Assembly: GCA_004154925.1 (NCBI GenBank)
Contig: QJNS01000154.1
Span: forward strand, 62,001-126,000
DNA length: 64,000 nt
Origin: Monosporascus cannonballus
Lineage: Eukaryota; Ascomycota; Sordariomycetes; Xylariales
Direction: 5' to 3'
Part shown: positions 38,908 through 52,300 of the stretch, one piece after another
How positions within the stretch are numbered: position 1 is the first letter of the stretch
Layout of the letters: each line of letters starts with the position of its first letter
Position numbers and translations under genes: made by a program
Notes under the pieces: generated by a model
The model's database searches: none
Told to the model about the DNA's origin: nothing
Seen by the model: only the letters and a program-made list of their open reading frames with translations

Positions 38908-41900
38908 TATATTTAAGGTTATAATTTCTTATAACTTTTAAAAAGCTAAGTAAAAACGAAACATTTCCTAAAAATACCTTAATTACGAATAATAAGCCAA
39001 AAAATCTTATAACGAAATAATTGCGAAATAATATAACCGACGAAACCTTAAATAAGCTTATAATATTAACCTTATCTGGAACTATTAAGAAAAACTTATA
39101 ATATTAATTGTTCGTAAATATGCTTTAAAAGTTTAATATATAATAAAAAAAATTTATTAAATTAATTTTTAATTATAACGAAATAATAAATAACTTATTT
39201 AACCGGATAACAAAAATAAAAAAATACCTTTTTATAAAAGTAAAAGAAAAAAAACTTTTATAAAACAAATCCCGCCTCGTTAAGAACTTACAGTAAGTCC
39301 GCCACTTAATAACGCATTCGCAAAAGCGAATCGTAAACCTATAAAATGGCTTTCGTAAAACGGAAAATAAAAAATATTTTGTTTATTTTTCGTTATATTC
39401 CGTATAAAAATAAAAGAAAACCGGTTTATTTCCGGCTTTTTTATATCAATTTATCTAGGTATTATAATATTTATATTTATCGAAAAGTAATTGTAATTTA
39501 ACTATTGGTTCGAAATAAAAAAATTACGAAAAAATTTCGATATTAATAATTTTTTTATATAAAAAAGTAATTCGAAAATAAATAAATAATATAATCCGTT
39601 AAAAAATAATTATAACGTATAAAATAAAATAATAATTAACGGTTTTAAGATTATTTATTAGATTTTAAATTTAAATAGGCCGAATATAAAAAAATAATGT
39701 AATTTTTAATAATTAAAATAGTTTTTTTAAACGTTAATATTAATACGTAATTCCGTAATATGTTAATTACAAAAATATATTTTACGATAATTATAATCGT
39801 TAAATACGTAAGGTAAAAAGGGTAATTAATTATTTAAAAATTTTGTTTAATTATTATATAAGTAAAAGAATAATGATTTAATATTTCGGTAAAAAAAACG
39901 GAACGGTTAATTAATAATAATACCTCGGCCAGATTAATAAACCGGTTTAATTAATAAATACTTAAGGAAATATATTTATAACGGACGTTACGTAATTAAT
40001 TACGTTAATTTTTAAATTTATAAATTAATAATAAAGTAATTGAAAAAACCGATCTAGGGGTAATTCGGAATAAGGCTTGGATAACCGGTTTTATGCAAAA
40101 TAATTTTTCGATAACGAAATAAAAATTTAAAAACGGAAAGGGTAATATTTCGGTTATGCCGCCACGAACTTTTCGAATTGGGAATACCTTAAATACAACT
40201 TTGAAAAACGGCCTTATTTGATTAAAACGGAGGTTACGGTAATAAATTTGTAAAATACCGTTAATAAGAATAATAATTTAAATAACAAAAATTTTAAAAA
40301 ATAATTTTTATTAAAAATTATTAACAAAAAAATCGTAATAAAAAAGAATTATAAGAAATTAATAATAAATTAAATAATACCTTTTTTATATTAAACGCTT
40401 TAATTAATAATATTATATATATAAATATTTTAATTGATAATAAATATATTTATTATTTTGCGTTTAATTAATAATTAATTTATTATTTAAAGTTATAACG
40501 TATATTTATTATATTTTATTAATCAAATTAGCGAAAAATAACGAACCTATAATAATCGTGATTCGAAAATTTATTTATGTTAACATAAATTTAAACGGTT
40601 ACTTAAAATAAATCTGAGTATATATAATCAAAAACCTTTTTTATTTTCTTATTTTGAAAAACCTTACATAAAATATAATAATATCGTATATAAAACAAAA
40701 TAATAATTTATACGTTTTGCGAACGACGTTATTACGCTTATATTATACGAAAAAAATAATTTGATAAAAAACTTAAAAACTGTCTAAAAAGGCGGTTATA
40801 AAAATATAAAAAAGCCCGCTTAATGGCAGTTGTAACCTTTGCGGCGATAACGCAGTAAAACCGCCGTAAAAAAACAGAATATAATTATTTGTAATTTTTT
40901 AAAAAAATATAAATAAGGTTTTAAAAATAAAATCATAATTAATTTTTAAGGATATAACGGAACGTTTTTTTTTTTTAAAAAAGATACGGGAATTCCGAAA
41001 TTTTTTTATAAACGATAAAAGTTTGTTGTTATTATTTTATCGTAATAATAATAACGTAACGATAAATTTGGAAATAAATATTTTGGATCAGGAAAAAGTA
41101 ATCTTATAAAAACCCTTATACGGGATATTAAGGGAAAAATTATTAATTTTATACAAAATATTTATAAATTTATTTAATAAAAATTAGATTCGGGTTAATA
41201 ATATCTATATAAATATTTTAATATTATTCGTAAAAAAACTTAACGGGGGTTTACGGTTTTACATAAATTATAAGGAATTAAATAAAATTACGAAATAAAA
41301 CCGTTACCTCTTTCTGTTAATAAAAAACGTTACGAACCTTATTATACGCCCGGTAATTTACGAAGTTCGACATTCGAACGGCCTTTTACCGGTTACGTAT
41401 TTGCTAAGAAAACGAATAAAAAAAATATATATTCTATATATATTTCGGTATTTTCGAATAATTAATATATTTATTCGGCTTTAATAATATACCGACTGCC
41501 TTTTAGCATTATATTAATATTACGTTAAAATGTTACCTTAATAATTTATGTTCCGTATATATAAATAATATATTAATTTATTCGTCCGGTTTTCGAACCG
41601 ATTATATAGCCAAAATTAAATTAATATTTTGCCGTTTAACGGAAATAAAATTAAATCTGGACCCGGATAAATATAAATTTGTAATCCAGAAAATAAAATT
41701 TTAAAGGTTTACTATCAAAATAGAAATAAATTTAAAAATTAATCTCAAAAAAATAACCATTATTCGAAAATAAAAAACCTTTATTAATATAAAAAAAGTT
41801 AAAAACTTTATCGGGTTTGCCAATTTTTACCGAACCTTTATAAAAGGTTTTAACGGGATAATAATTTCCTTTTTATAATTAATTAAAAAGGACCTTTTTT

Positions 41901-44132
41901 TATTGAAAAAAAAAGTAATAAACTTTTGATTAACTTAAAGAATTTTTTATTATAACGCTTATTTTTATATATTAAGATTCCGAAAAAAACGGTAATAAAG
42001 CTAAATTATTCCGGTTAAGTTATTGGAAAATACTTATTTTAATTTAACTTATTAAGGCATTTAAAATTAATTACATATTTTTTAAAAAGATTACTATTAG
42101 TTAAATATAATTACGAAATATATGATAAAAAGTTGTTAATTATCATTAAAACGTTAACGGAATAAAAAAGGAAATTTTAAAAATTAATTAACCTTTTTAC
42201 GATCTTAATAAATTACGAGAATTTCTAATATTTTATAAATATCAGTAAGTTTATTAAAAAATAAATTCGATAAGCCGGTTTTTTGTTCGTTTTTAATTTC
42301 GTATTTAAATATCGCCTTAATAAATTGGCAAATTAACCCGATATTATATTTTGCAAATTATAAAATATATTTTATAATAACAAAAATATTAAGCTTAAAA
42401 GGCGAATAACCTAGTTAATTATGAAAATATAATTATTTAATAAACCGACGCAAATTTAAGATATTTTGATGGCCGTAATTTACTTAAAGCAAAAAAATAG
42501 CGAATAACCGGTTATATTTTCTGGCAAAAACGTATTTTTCGAAAAAAACCTTTAAAAAATATATAATTTAAAAATTATTAAAAATAAAACTTTAAATATG
42601 GCGTACGCCGCCGTGGCCTAAAAATTACGTAACTTCCCTTTAATTATAAGCGCGGTAAAGATTTTTATAACGGAATATTTTTTTAACATTAAAAGTTTTT
42701 TATAATTTAAAAAACATATTTAAGTTTTTATTTAAAAACTATTCCGGACATTATTAATTTAACGAATATATAATTTCCATATTACCGACCATTTAATTAA
42801 AAACGTTATATTAGTAATATTAATCCGTAATTATTATTAACCGGGATAAATTTAAGATATATGCTATTTTTGTCGTAATTGCGACATATATAATAAATCG
42901 TACGCATAAAGGGAAACAAAAAAAAGGTTATTACGGCTTTTACTTATTTTAAACTAATTTTATTTAGATTTTTCGGTAAACTTTAAAATCGACTTACTGG
43001 TAAAATAAAAAAGGAACATTTATTTTTTTATAATACTTTATAATCGTTTAACAAAAACGGTTATTTTAAAATCGATACCTAATATAAACGCAAAAACGTA
43101 TATTTAACGTTTTATTACTTATTATTACAAATATTATAGTTTTCGTAAAAAATTAATATCCAATAAAAAAATAATTAAATAAATAAATTCTAGACTTACT
43201 TATACGACTTAATAAATATAAAATAATAAAATAATATATTCTTTTATTTTTAAACAAATAAAATTATTAAAATAATTAATTAAAAAAATTTTACGTATTT
43301 TTATTGTTTTATAAATTACGCATAATATAATTAAGCTAAATTTTTACCAGCAATATAATTAGCTTTTAACGGCAGGAATTTTTCGGTAAAAATAAACTTT
43401 TTTTTCTTAATTTACGAATATAATATATAATTTATTAATAAGGTATTAATAATTTCTTAATTAATTCTTAAAACGGAAAAAATTATTAATTTCGTTAAAA
43501 TATTATAAAAAAATACGAAATTTATATAAACTGTTATAATATTAATATAAGCCCGGATAAAATAATTAATTAAGGTTTTTAAAAAATAAGTCGTATATTT
43601 CGAAATAAAAAATTTAATATAATTAAATTTCAAAAACATAATTATTTCGTAATTATTTAAAATATTATTTTAAATATATATTAAATATAAAATTATTATA
43701 ATTACGCCGTATAATATAATAAAATTAAATATGCTATTAAAAATATATCCGAAATTTGATATAAACCTTTTAAAATTAATAATAAAAAACCTATTATTTA
43801 ACCAAATTTTAAATAATAATTAACCGTTACCGATATTATTAAAAAAAATATAAAGTAAAATATATATTAAAGGCCGAAAATAAATATATAGGTTATGGTC
43901 GCCGAAAAAGATTATTCGTAAAATAAGTAAATTATACCGAACTAATATAAAAACTATATAATAATTTCGAAAATATAATTGCTTTTAATAATTTTAAAAA
44001 GTTATTCGGAAACGAAAACAGGGTTGGCGAAAACGTAAAAGTACAAATAAGGACAAAAGGAAAAAAATATAAATAAAGCTGCCGCCGCCTCGCCGTAACC
44101 TTATTACTTTTTAAAAGTAAAAAAAGGGGTAA

Positions 44133-44322
44133 TGTTACAGGCTAAAGCCTATAAGGCAGCTCGGGCTTATAAAACAAGCTCCTTAGCCCGAGCTTACCTA
44201 TATATATATAAGAAGCAGCCACCTCGCTGGTAGCTAGCTGTTTCTCCCTTTCTCTTCTCACCTTGAATATAAATCTTTGTTGGGCCGTGCCTCCGTTTAA
44301 CCTACGCATCGTGCCCGTCACA
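44133..44322 (+). repeat. 3' LTR of the inner gypsy element
   Basis: 190 bp, starting TGTTACAGGCTAAAGCC and ending CCCGTCACA. It contains the inverted repeat GCTCGGGCTT...AGCCCGAGC and directly follows the polypurine tract. Confidence 0.9.
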
Positions 44323-47300
44323 CGTTATTTCTTTTAGGGATAATGGGAAGGGGTTGCGTATTTGCGTTAATTTGGGACGGTAAGGGGTTACGGTTTGCGC
44401 GGCTTAATAAATTAATATGGAAACAGTTATGGATTTTTTTGGGTATATTTAGTTCGATAACGTAGGAATTGATTATTTTGGTTATATAATATTTGGCTTA
44501 GAGCCACCTTAGCTTTTTCGACGGCTAGAGGATGGCGACATTCTTTAGGAATAATTAGATTTTGTCGCCAACTTCGTATTTTTCGGCAGGAAAACGACGT
44601 TTATTTGCTATTTCCTCCTAGGTCTGCTGGGCCGCCGTTATTGCGGCTTGGGCGAATTCCGTATTTTTTCGCAATTTTCTAACGAAATTTTCCGTTTTTG
44701 TACGTAAAATTTTCTTGGTTGCCAAGTTGTTTTTTACTTGGGGAATCGGGTTAACGTAATATCCGTAAAATAGGAAAAAAGGATTTAATTTTACCGAAAT
44801 CGTATTTTGGTTCTTAATTACACATATCGCCTTTGGAAAGAATTTATTTTATTTTTATTGCGAATACGTTACGAAAGTTTATAAATAAATTAGTACTTTT
44901 TAATTAGCCTTTTCCGTAGCATTATCGGTTTTTAGGTAATATGCGGTAAAAAAGTTTTATTTTATTTTTATTAATTCGTAAAATCTGGTCCAAAATTTCC
45001 TTATTTAATTAGTTTTTTTATTATTTATAATAATTTTTTAAAAAAAATATAAAGTTTTCAGTATGTTTTTACGAATATTTCCGTATATGTTTTTGCGTTT
45101 ATTATACGTATTATTTTTAGGATTATTGCCTTAAATAATTGGTTTATTATAATTATCAAAAAATATAAATTATATTTAAAAACGGTTAATAAGTTAATTA
45201 TAAAATCGATTAATAATTTATTATAAAATAGTTAGAGAACCGGAAATAACTTTAACAACTTTTTTTTTCTTATGTTTTTATATGTTTTTATGGCTATATA
45301 CGTTATAATTTTTGTAAAATTACCTTATTATACGATATATATCCGGCCAAAAGAAACTTTTCGAAAATACCGTTATCGTAACCTTTTTATTTGGGTAACT
45401 TATTATATAGGAATCGTAAATATTTTATATTAAAGCCATTTTAAGTAATTTTTAATTTGGGATTTAAAGGCGTTCCCGAAATTAAAAAAAGCTTTTAACG
45501 TTTAACATATATTCCGCGATTAATATTAATAGTTTTAATTTTGCAAGAGAATTATGTTCCCTTTTTATAATAACTTTAATAATATGATTATAATTTTTAT
45601 TATGCTTTAATATTACGTTCTAAAATTTTTAAAAGTTTTCGTAATATTAAAACATTTATGTTTTTCGAAATAACCCGTTATTTTTAATTTTAATATTATT
45701 AATCGTTATTATATTTTCGGCGTATTTTTAACGTTTTGGAAATAATATAAATAATTATTTATCCTTTATTAATTAAAATTTTGGTACGGCTTTCCGGTTA
45801 TTGTTTTTTTATAAGCATATTTTGTTTTTTACGTAAAAACATATTCGCCTTAATATTTAAACGGCCGGTACGGAATTTAAAATAAAATTTAAAACGAAAT
45901 AATTTCTTTAATTACCTTACTTAATAATCGTTTAACTTTTTAATAATTATAAAATATTTTAAATTTTTGTAATTAATAATAATTTTAAATAAGGTTATTA
46001 CTTTACGTAATTTTATATCTTACGTTTTTAAATAATTTATTATTACTAGGAATTGTTTATTATTTATTTCGTAATTAATTTTAATAAGGTTTAATATTTT
46101 AAAATACTAAATAATCGAACGTAATATTTTTAATTTTATAAACTTTTTCGAATCCTATTACGTTAAAATCGGTTCCGTTATAAAGGCGCTTTTAAAACTT
46201 TCGAACGTTATTTTTTTCTTTTTCCCTTAACGGAATAAAGTTTTTTCCGGGTTAAGGCTATTAGCAATACCGATATATCCGCGTAATAAGTTATAAAGTT
46301 GCGGTAAAAATTTACGAACCCCAGAAAATTTCGGACTTTTTTAAACGTTTTAAGAATTTCTTATTTTTTGATCGTACGTAACTTTTCGGGGTCCATTTGT
46401 ATCCCTTTTTTAACGTTTATAATAAATCCAAAATATTTTGTTATTTTTACGGCGAATTCGCACATAAAAATATCCAGATTTAAACTCGTTTTTCTTAAAC
46501 GACTTAAATTTTTTTATTTTTTGCATATAATCCTCCTTAGATCCGTAGGAAAAAATAAGGATATCGTCCATATATGCTAAGTAGAAAACCTCGAAGTATT
46601 TCTTTAGGACCCCGTTAACATATTATTAAAAAGTTACAAAAACCCTACATAAACCGAACAGTATTACTAGCTATTTATATAAGCTAAAATGCATTTAAAA
46701 TACCGTTTTTTATTCGTTTTCTTTTTTAATCTTAATTTTATAAAACGTTATTCGGACGTTTATTTTCGTAAATTATTTAATATAAAAAAATAACTTTAAG
46801 GTTTCCGAAATAAAAGGTAAAAACTAACGGTTTTTTTCGGTTATTATATTTAATACTCGATAATTACAGTAAAAACGCAACTTTTTTCTAGGTTTCCTTA
46901 TAAATAAAACCGGAACCCCTATGGACAAATTATTTACGCGGATATACCTTTTATTTAAAAGCTTTATCAGGGTTTTCCTTAAGGCTAATAATTTCTCTCT
47001 AATTATACCATATAAAGGCCCCCATAATACTGGTATTTTTCTCTTTATTTCGTCTCTATATAATAAAATCACATAATTCATTCCGGGACGGAATAAGGAT
47101 AAAACGTCGCCTAATTTTTTATCGAACTTTCGAAACGCTTTTAATTTAAGCAAAAATTTTTAGTTAACCTTTATTTTTTTCTTAGGCGCTAACGCTTTAT
47201 TAATACCGGCCAAAATAATTAAAAATAATTAAACTTTTTATTTAATCCCTTTAATCTTTTTCATTTTCCAAAACTTTACCCCAAAAACGGTAATTAAAAT

Positions 47301-49117
47301 TTTTTTTCGCTTTATAAATTGCTTATATACCATTTTTTTAGGCTTTATATCCTTTTTCGTAAACCTCTATACAATTTATTATGCCTATAATTAAAAAGTA
47401 TTTTTGCATTACATATACAACGTCGTAACGTTTTATCCAAAACTTTCTTAAAATTAAGGGGTAAATAAAGTTATTAATAATATATATAAATATTCTGGCC
47501 TTAAAACCGTTAATATCTATCTTTATATATATTATTTCTTTAATTTTTTTGGCCGCCATTAACTTTTTTTCGAATTTTTCTTAATCCGCATAATTTTATT
47601 AAAATATGCGGTAACCATAAGCGTTTTACGAACGTTTCGTTTATTACGATAAAATATTTATATCCTTTATTAATAAAAATTTCTATAAATTTTTTTAATT
47701 AATGCATATATCGATAATACATAAAATGCCGTCCATATTTTACTTTGTAATCTTTATTTCGGCCTAAGTCGTTTTTTTAAACGTGTTAATACTTAAAACT
47801 TATTTGTTTCCTTTTTCGCTTTCAAATTCCAACCTTTTATTTTTGTATATTTTTAAAGAATTAATTCTTCCTTACGGTTTTTTTGCTAGTAAAAATAAAT
47901 AATAATTTACCTTGCAATTAAAACGCCTATAACGCAAATAAAGGCTTTTCGCTTTACGGATATTCCGTTCCTTTTAAATTATTTATCGTATATATTATTT
48001 CGACATTAAAAGTAAAATTTAAAATCTTTATTTTTACCGTCCTATTACCGAAATACCCGTTATATTTATATTTTTATTTAAGTTATTTCCTTTTTAATTA
48101 GTATCGCTTAATTAAATTATTAAAAAATTATTCGTTTTTTTTTTGCCGCATTATTTCTTTAAGGCCTCCGGCAATTTCTATTACCTTATTTATCTATGTA
48201 TTATAATTTTTAAAAAGAATTCATTAAAATTTAAATTTAAGTAAATATTTTATTTAGTATTTCTTTTAAAAACGTAAATTTCGCTTCTATTAACTAAATA
48301 ATCTTTTTTGTATTTATTAATATCTTTTTAAATAAAAAATAAAATAACGAAAATTTTATATTATCGGCTTATCTTAAGTTCTGAAAATATTTAATTATTT
48401 TTTCTTTTTTATACCGATTATTATATTATTTATATAATACTTAAAAAAACCGATACAATTATAAATATAATTTAGGCTCCCGGTAATATAATAAATAATA
48501 ACCATATATTTTATGTTAATTTTGAATTTTTCGTATATAACGTAAAACTACTTATAAATTTGTTTTACGAAAATAACGTTCATTTCGAACTTATAAATTA
48601 TAAATACGTATTATCTAGAGAACTTTTTTTTTATCCCGTTAAACCTTTTCAGCCAAAATAACGGCTTCCGCTTAGCTCTTATTATTAATTCGATCGTTCG
48701 AACCGTTTTTGCGAAATAACTTAATTATGCTTCTGATTATTATTAAGTCGAAAAAAAGTTGGTATTCGTAAAGGTTATTACGTTTCAAATTTATAATTAA
48801 ATAATAAAATTTTGTTAAATAATTAAGCTATTTTTAAGTTATTCGGCCATTTATATTAATTTTTTTATTTGCCTTATGTTACGCTTTTATATACTTACGG
48901 AATTAAGTTACCTTTTTCTTATTTTCCTCGAATTAATAACTTATACGTTATTTTATAACTGCTATTAAGCTTATTAAGGTTTCCGTCATAACGCTAAATA
49001 CCCTCTATAACTCTAGGTCGATAAGGGCCCCTTATTAGGCCCCTTAAAAAACGTTCGAAAATCCTAATATCTGATCCCAAAAATCTTTTATTCTGCTAAA
49101 TAATAAGCTAGAAAATA

Positions 49118-49300
49118 TGTAAAAGGCTTCACCTAAGCGGTCTACAATCGGTTACCAATAAAAATTTATTTTCTAGCTAAAGAGAAAAAAAAGATGAAAA
49201 TACAGTTATGTGTATTCGCATATAAGGCGCTGCGCTAGTGCTGCTTGGTACCGGCGTTTGTCCGGTGCTCCATAATAGGGCTCCATACAGCCCCATCACA
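49118..49300 (-). repeat. 5' LTR of the outer gypsy element
   Basis: 183 bp. It ends ...GCCCCATCACA followed by the ATAAC duplication. It is less mutated than the left copy at its end (CCCATCACA against CTTATTATA). Confidence 0.85.
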
Positions 49301-49305
49301 ATAAC
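49301..49305 (+). other. Target-site duplication ATAAC (right)
   Basis: Matches 36807-36811 and fixes the outer element's insertion site within the chromovirus. Confidence 0.85.
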
Positions 49306-52300
49306 GAAACCTAAAAAATTAAAAAAAAAAACTCCGAAAAAAAACTTTAAACGCAATAATAAAAAATATTAATAACCTTATTACTTTAGAAATACAAATT
49401 AAAACGTACTGGTATACCGCAATAATAAATTACGGAATTCTGAGCGGGAATTACATTATACCGAATATAATTAATAAACTTAAACTGCTATAAAGATATA
49501 AATTAAAACCTTATATAACGACAAATGTCGAAAATCAGGAATTTGTCTATAATAACAGAAAGGTTATACGCGAAATTAATTATTTCGAAATTTTTATTTA
49601 AGCACGATATCAAATGGTTAATTTCGATATCGTTTTATTCGGAAATTACAATATAATCTTAGGATTACCATGGATATGCCAGTACGGAATCTTAATTAAT
49701 AGAAAAATTAACCAAATAAGGTTTATCTTATACCTTATTAATAAATAGAAAAAATTAAGATTTTAACATTTGATCGATAATAACCATAAATATAAGTATA
49801 AAGATATAACAGAAATTTTACTACCTAAAAGAACAAAATAGAAAAAAACGGGTATTAAAGAAAAATATAACGTATCGTTATTACTATCAAAACGAAATTA
49901 AAATAATTAAATAACGATCTGGAATAACGAGAACAACAGCTCCAAAAATCAAAAGATCTAATTAATATGCTACTATAATACCATAGATATAAGCAACTTT
50001 TCAGAAAGGAGCTCGATACGAAATTACCAGAACATAATAAATGGGATTATAAGATAATTTTTAAAGAAAGATTTTCGACAAAGTTTTATTCTTTTTACAA
50101 ATTTAACGGAAATAAGTTACGTACTTCTAAAAAATACCTGGAAAATCGGTTACAAAAAAGATAAATTCGATTTTTGAAATTACCAATAAAATATCCGATA
50201 TTTTGCGTACCAAAGAAAAATTGAAAATTGCAATTTATGGTTAATTATCGACAACTAAACGATATTACAGTTAATGATCGAATACTATTACCTTTAATTA
50301 CGGAAATAAAAAACCGATTTTACGGAGCTAAATAGTTCACAGCACTTAATCTTAAAAATAAATATAACTTTATTAAAATTTAAAAAAATACGAATAAAAA
50401 ATAATCTTTAAAACGAAATACGGATTATTTAAGTATTTGGTTATATTAATAGGATTTACGAACGTATTAATAACTTTTTAACGGATAATAAATTATATAT
50501 TACGAAAATACCTCGATATTTTCGTCGTTTGCTATGTCGACGATATTTTTATTTTTTCAAGGACAGAAAAGGCATATATAAAATATATTTATAAGGTTTT
50601 TTAAGTTTTACAAAACGCAAAGCTATTTATTAACGCAAAAAAAAATTCCACAAGCAGAAAATAAAATATTTAGGACATATTATTATCCCAGGATATATTA
50701 AAATAAACCTTAAGAAAATCGCTGCAATTACAAAATAACAAATACTAATAACGGTTAAAAAATACAAACATTCTTTAAATTCGCTAATTATTATAAGAAA
50801 TTCATTCGAAACTTTAGCAGAATAATTATACCCCTAACGAACCTTACGAAAAAAGAATTCAAATAAACGTTAAATACGGAAAAAGCATTTTAAAATATCA
50901 AAAATACGATTGCTAGCAAACCAATATTAATTATATACGATCCAAACCGTCCAGTTAAATTAAAAACCGATATTTCGAACTATACGTTAAACGCAGTAAT
51001 CGGATAACGAAATAATTAAGGCAAATTATATCTTATTATATTTTTTTCGTACAAATTAAAAAAAACCGAATTTAATTACGATATTCCAGATAAAAAGTTT
51101 ATAGCCATTATTATAGCATTTCGGGAATTCAGATATTTCTTAAAAGGAAACTTATATCAAATTAAAGTTTATACGGATTATTAAAATCTTACCAGATTTA
51201 TTACGACCAGAAAACTTATAAGATAATAATTAAAATATGCGGGAAAATTGGCAAACGGCCAAACCTCGAAAAAAGATTAATCAAAATTAATTATATAATT
51301 TTCGATACTATTATAAAAAAACATTTACGGCTATAACAAATTACGACAATTCGGATAGTACCTTCCAATATGCATTTAAAGATCTAATAATATAACGATA
51401 ATCGCCTAGAAAACCAAAAAATAAATAAAATACAAATTTTAAAAAAATATCAAAAGGATTTAATACGAAAAATACATAAATATCAGTTATACGGATATCT
51501 AAAAATCTACAAAACCCTAAAACGGCTTTAACACATATATTTTTTTTCCTAAAATAAAAGTAACGGTACAAAAGATTATACAGCAATACGACGTTTACGC
51601 CAGAGCAAAAACTCGACGACATAAGCCATACGAAAAATTACAGCTATGACTAATCGCAAAATAACCATAATATTTAATTATATTCGACTTTATTATTAAA
51701 CTTCCTATATTAAAAAGTCCAGTTATAAAAACATATTACGATAACATTTTCGTAATTATTAACCGATTTACGAAATTTTCTTATTTTCTATTATATTATA
51801 AGTATATAAATACCGAACAAATAGCATATATTTTTTTAAAACACATTTTTAATATATACAAATTATTTATAGAAATTATATTAAATAAAAAATTAATATT
51901 AGCATTTAAATTTTAGCAAAATCTAATAATATAGATCGACTTAAATTATAAGTTATTTAACGTATTTAAACCTAAAATAAATAAACAAATAAAACGAATA
52001 AATTAAATCTTAAAAACTTACTTACGATATTATATTAATTACGAACAAAATAATTAAATTAAAAACTACTTATTACTTAACTGGCTTATAATATTATTTA
52101 CTACGAAAATATTAAGATAATATTAATAAACGTAAATTTTGGATTTATTTCAAAAATTTATAAAAAGGTACGTAATAACGGTCCAATTAATATCAAAATA
52201 ATCCTTATATTAGAATAATTACGACAATTATATTAGGAAATAAAAACAAAATTAAAATTCGTACGAAATCAAATAAATAAATATTACAACCAAAAGAAAT

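Larger units (their letters stand above)
38718..44322 (+). mobile_element. Inner Ty3/gypsy retrotransposon, plus strand, nested
   Basis: Two 190-bp LTRs (38718-38907, 44133-44322) bound a 5605-bp element with a CGTTA duplication. It interrupts the minus-strand gypsy element. Plus-strand translation shows reverse transcriptase (KKLNGGLRFYINYKELNKIT near 41.2-41.3 kb) and the RT/RNase H connection (FANFYRTFIKGFNG near 41.82 kb), with stops at many former Gln and Trp positions. A polypurine tract (AAAAGTAAAAAAAGGGGTAA) ends directly at the right LTR, as expected for the 3' LTR. Gag lies in 39-40.5 kb by position only. The element is inactive. Confidence 0.9.
36812..49300 (-). mobile_element. Ty3/gypsy retrotransposon, minus strand, interrupted by a second one
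   Basis: LTRs of 188 and 183 bp (36812-36999, 49118-49300) begin TGTAAAAGGCTTCAC and end CATCACA or its RIP-mutated form. They are flanked by the ATAAC duplication. The element is about 6.9 kb without its insertion. Minus-strand coding is shown by a protease-end motif (LILRKFWIKR, about 47.4-47.5 kb), reverse transcriptase (KKLRFYCNYRVLNIITEKNR, ending near 46824) and an intact YMDDILIFS box near 46590-46550. A polypurine tract lies next to the left LTR, seen as pyrimidines on the plus strand at about 37000-37018, so the left LTR is the 3' LTR. Integrase and C-terminal regions continue to about 44.3 kb and, past the insertion, in 37.0-38.7 kb. Stops throughout make it inactive. Confidence 0.85.

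Noticed and set aside
51341..51622. 93-codon open frame on the minus strand inside the chromovirus
   Set aside because: Antisense to the integrase region of a plus-strand pol. A chance frame in AT-rich sequence.
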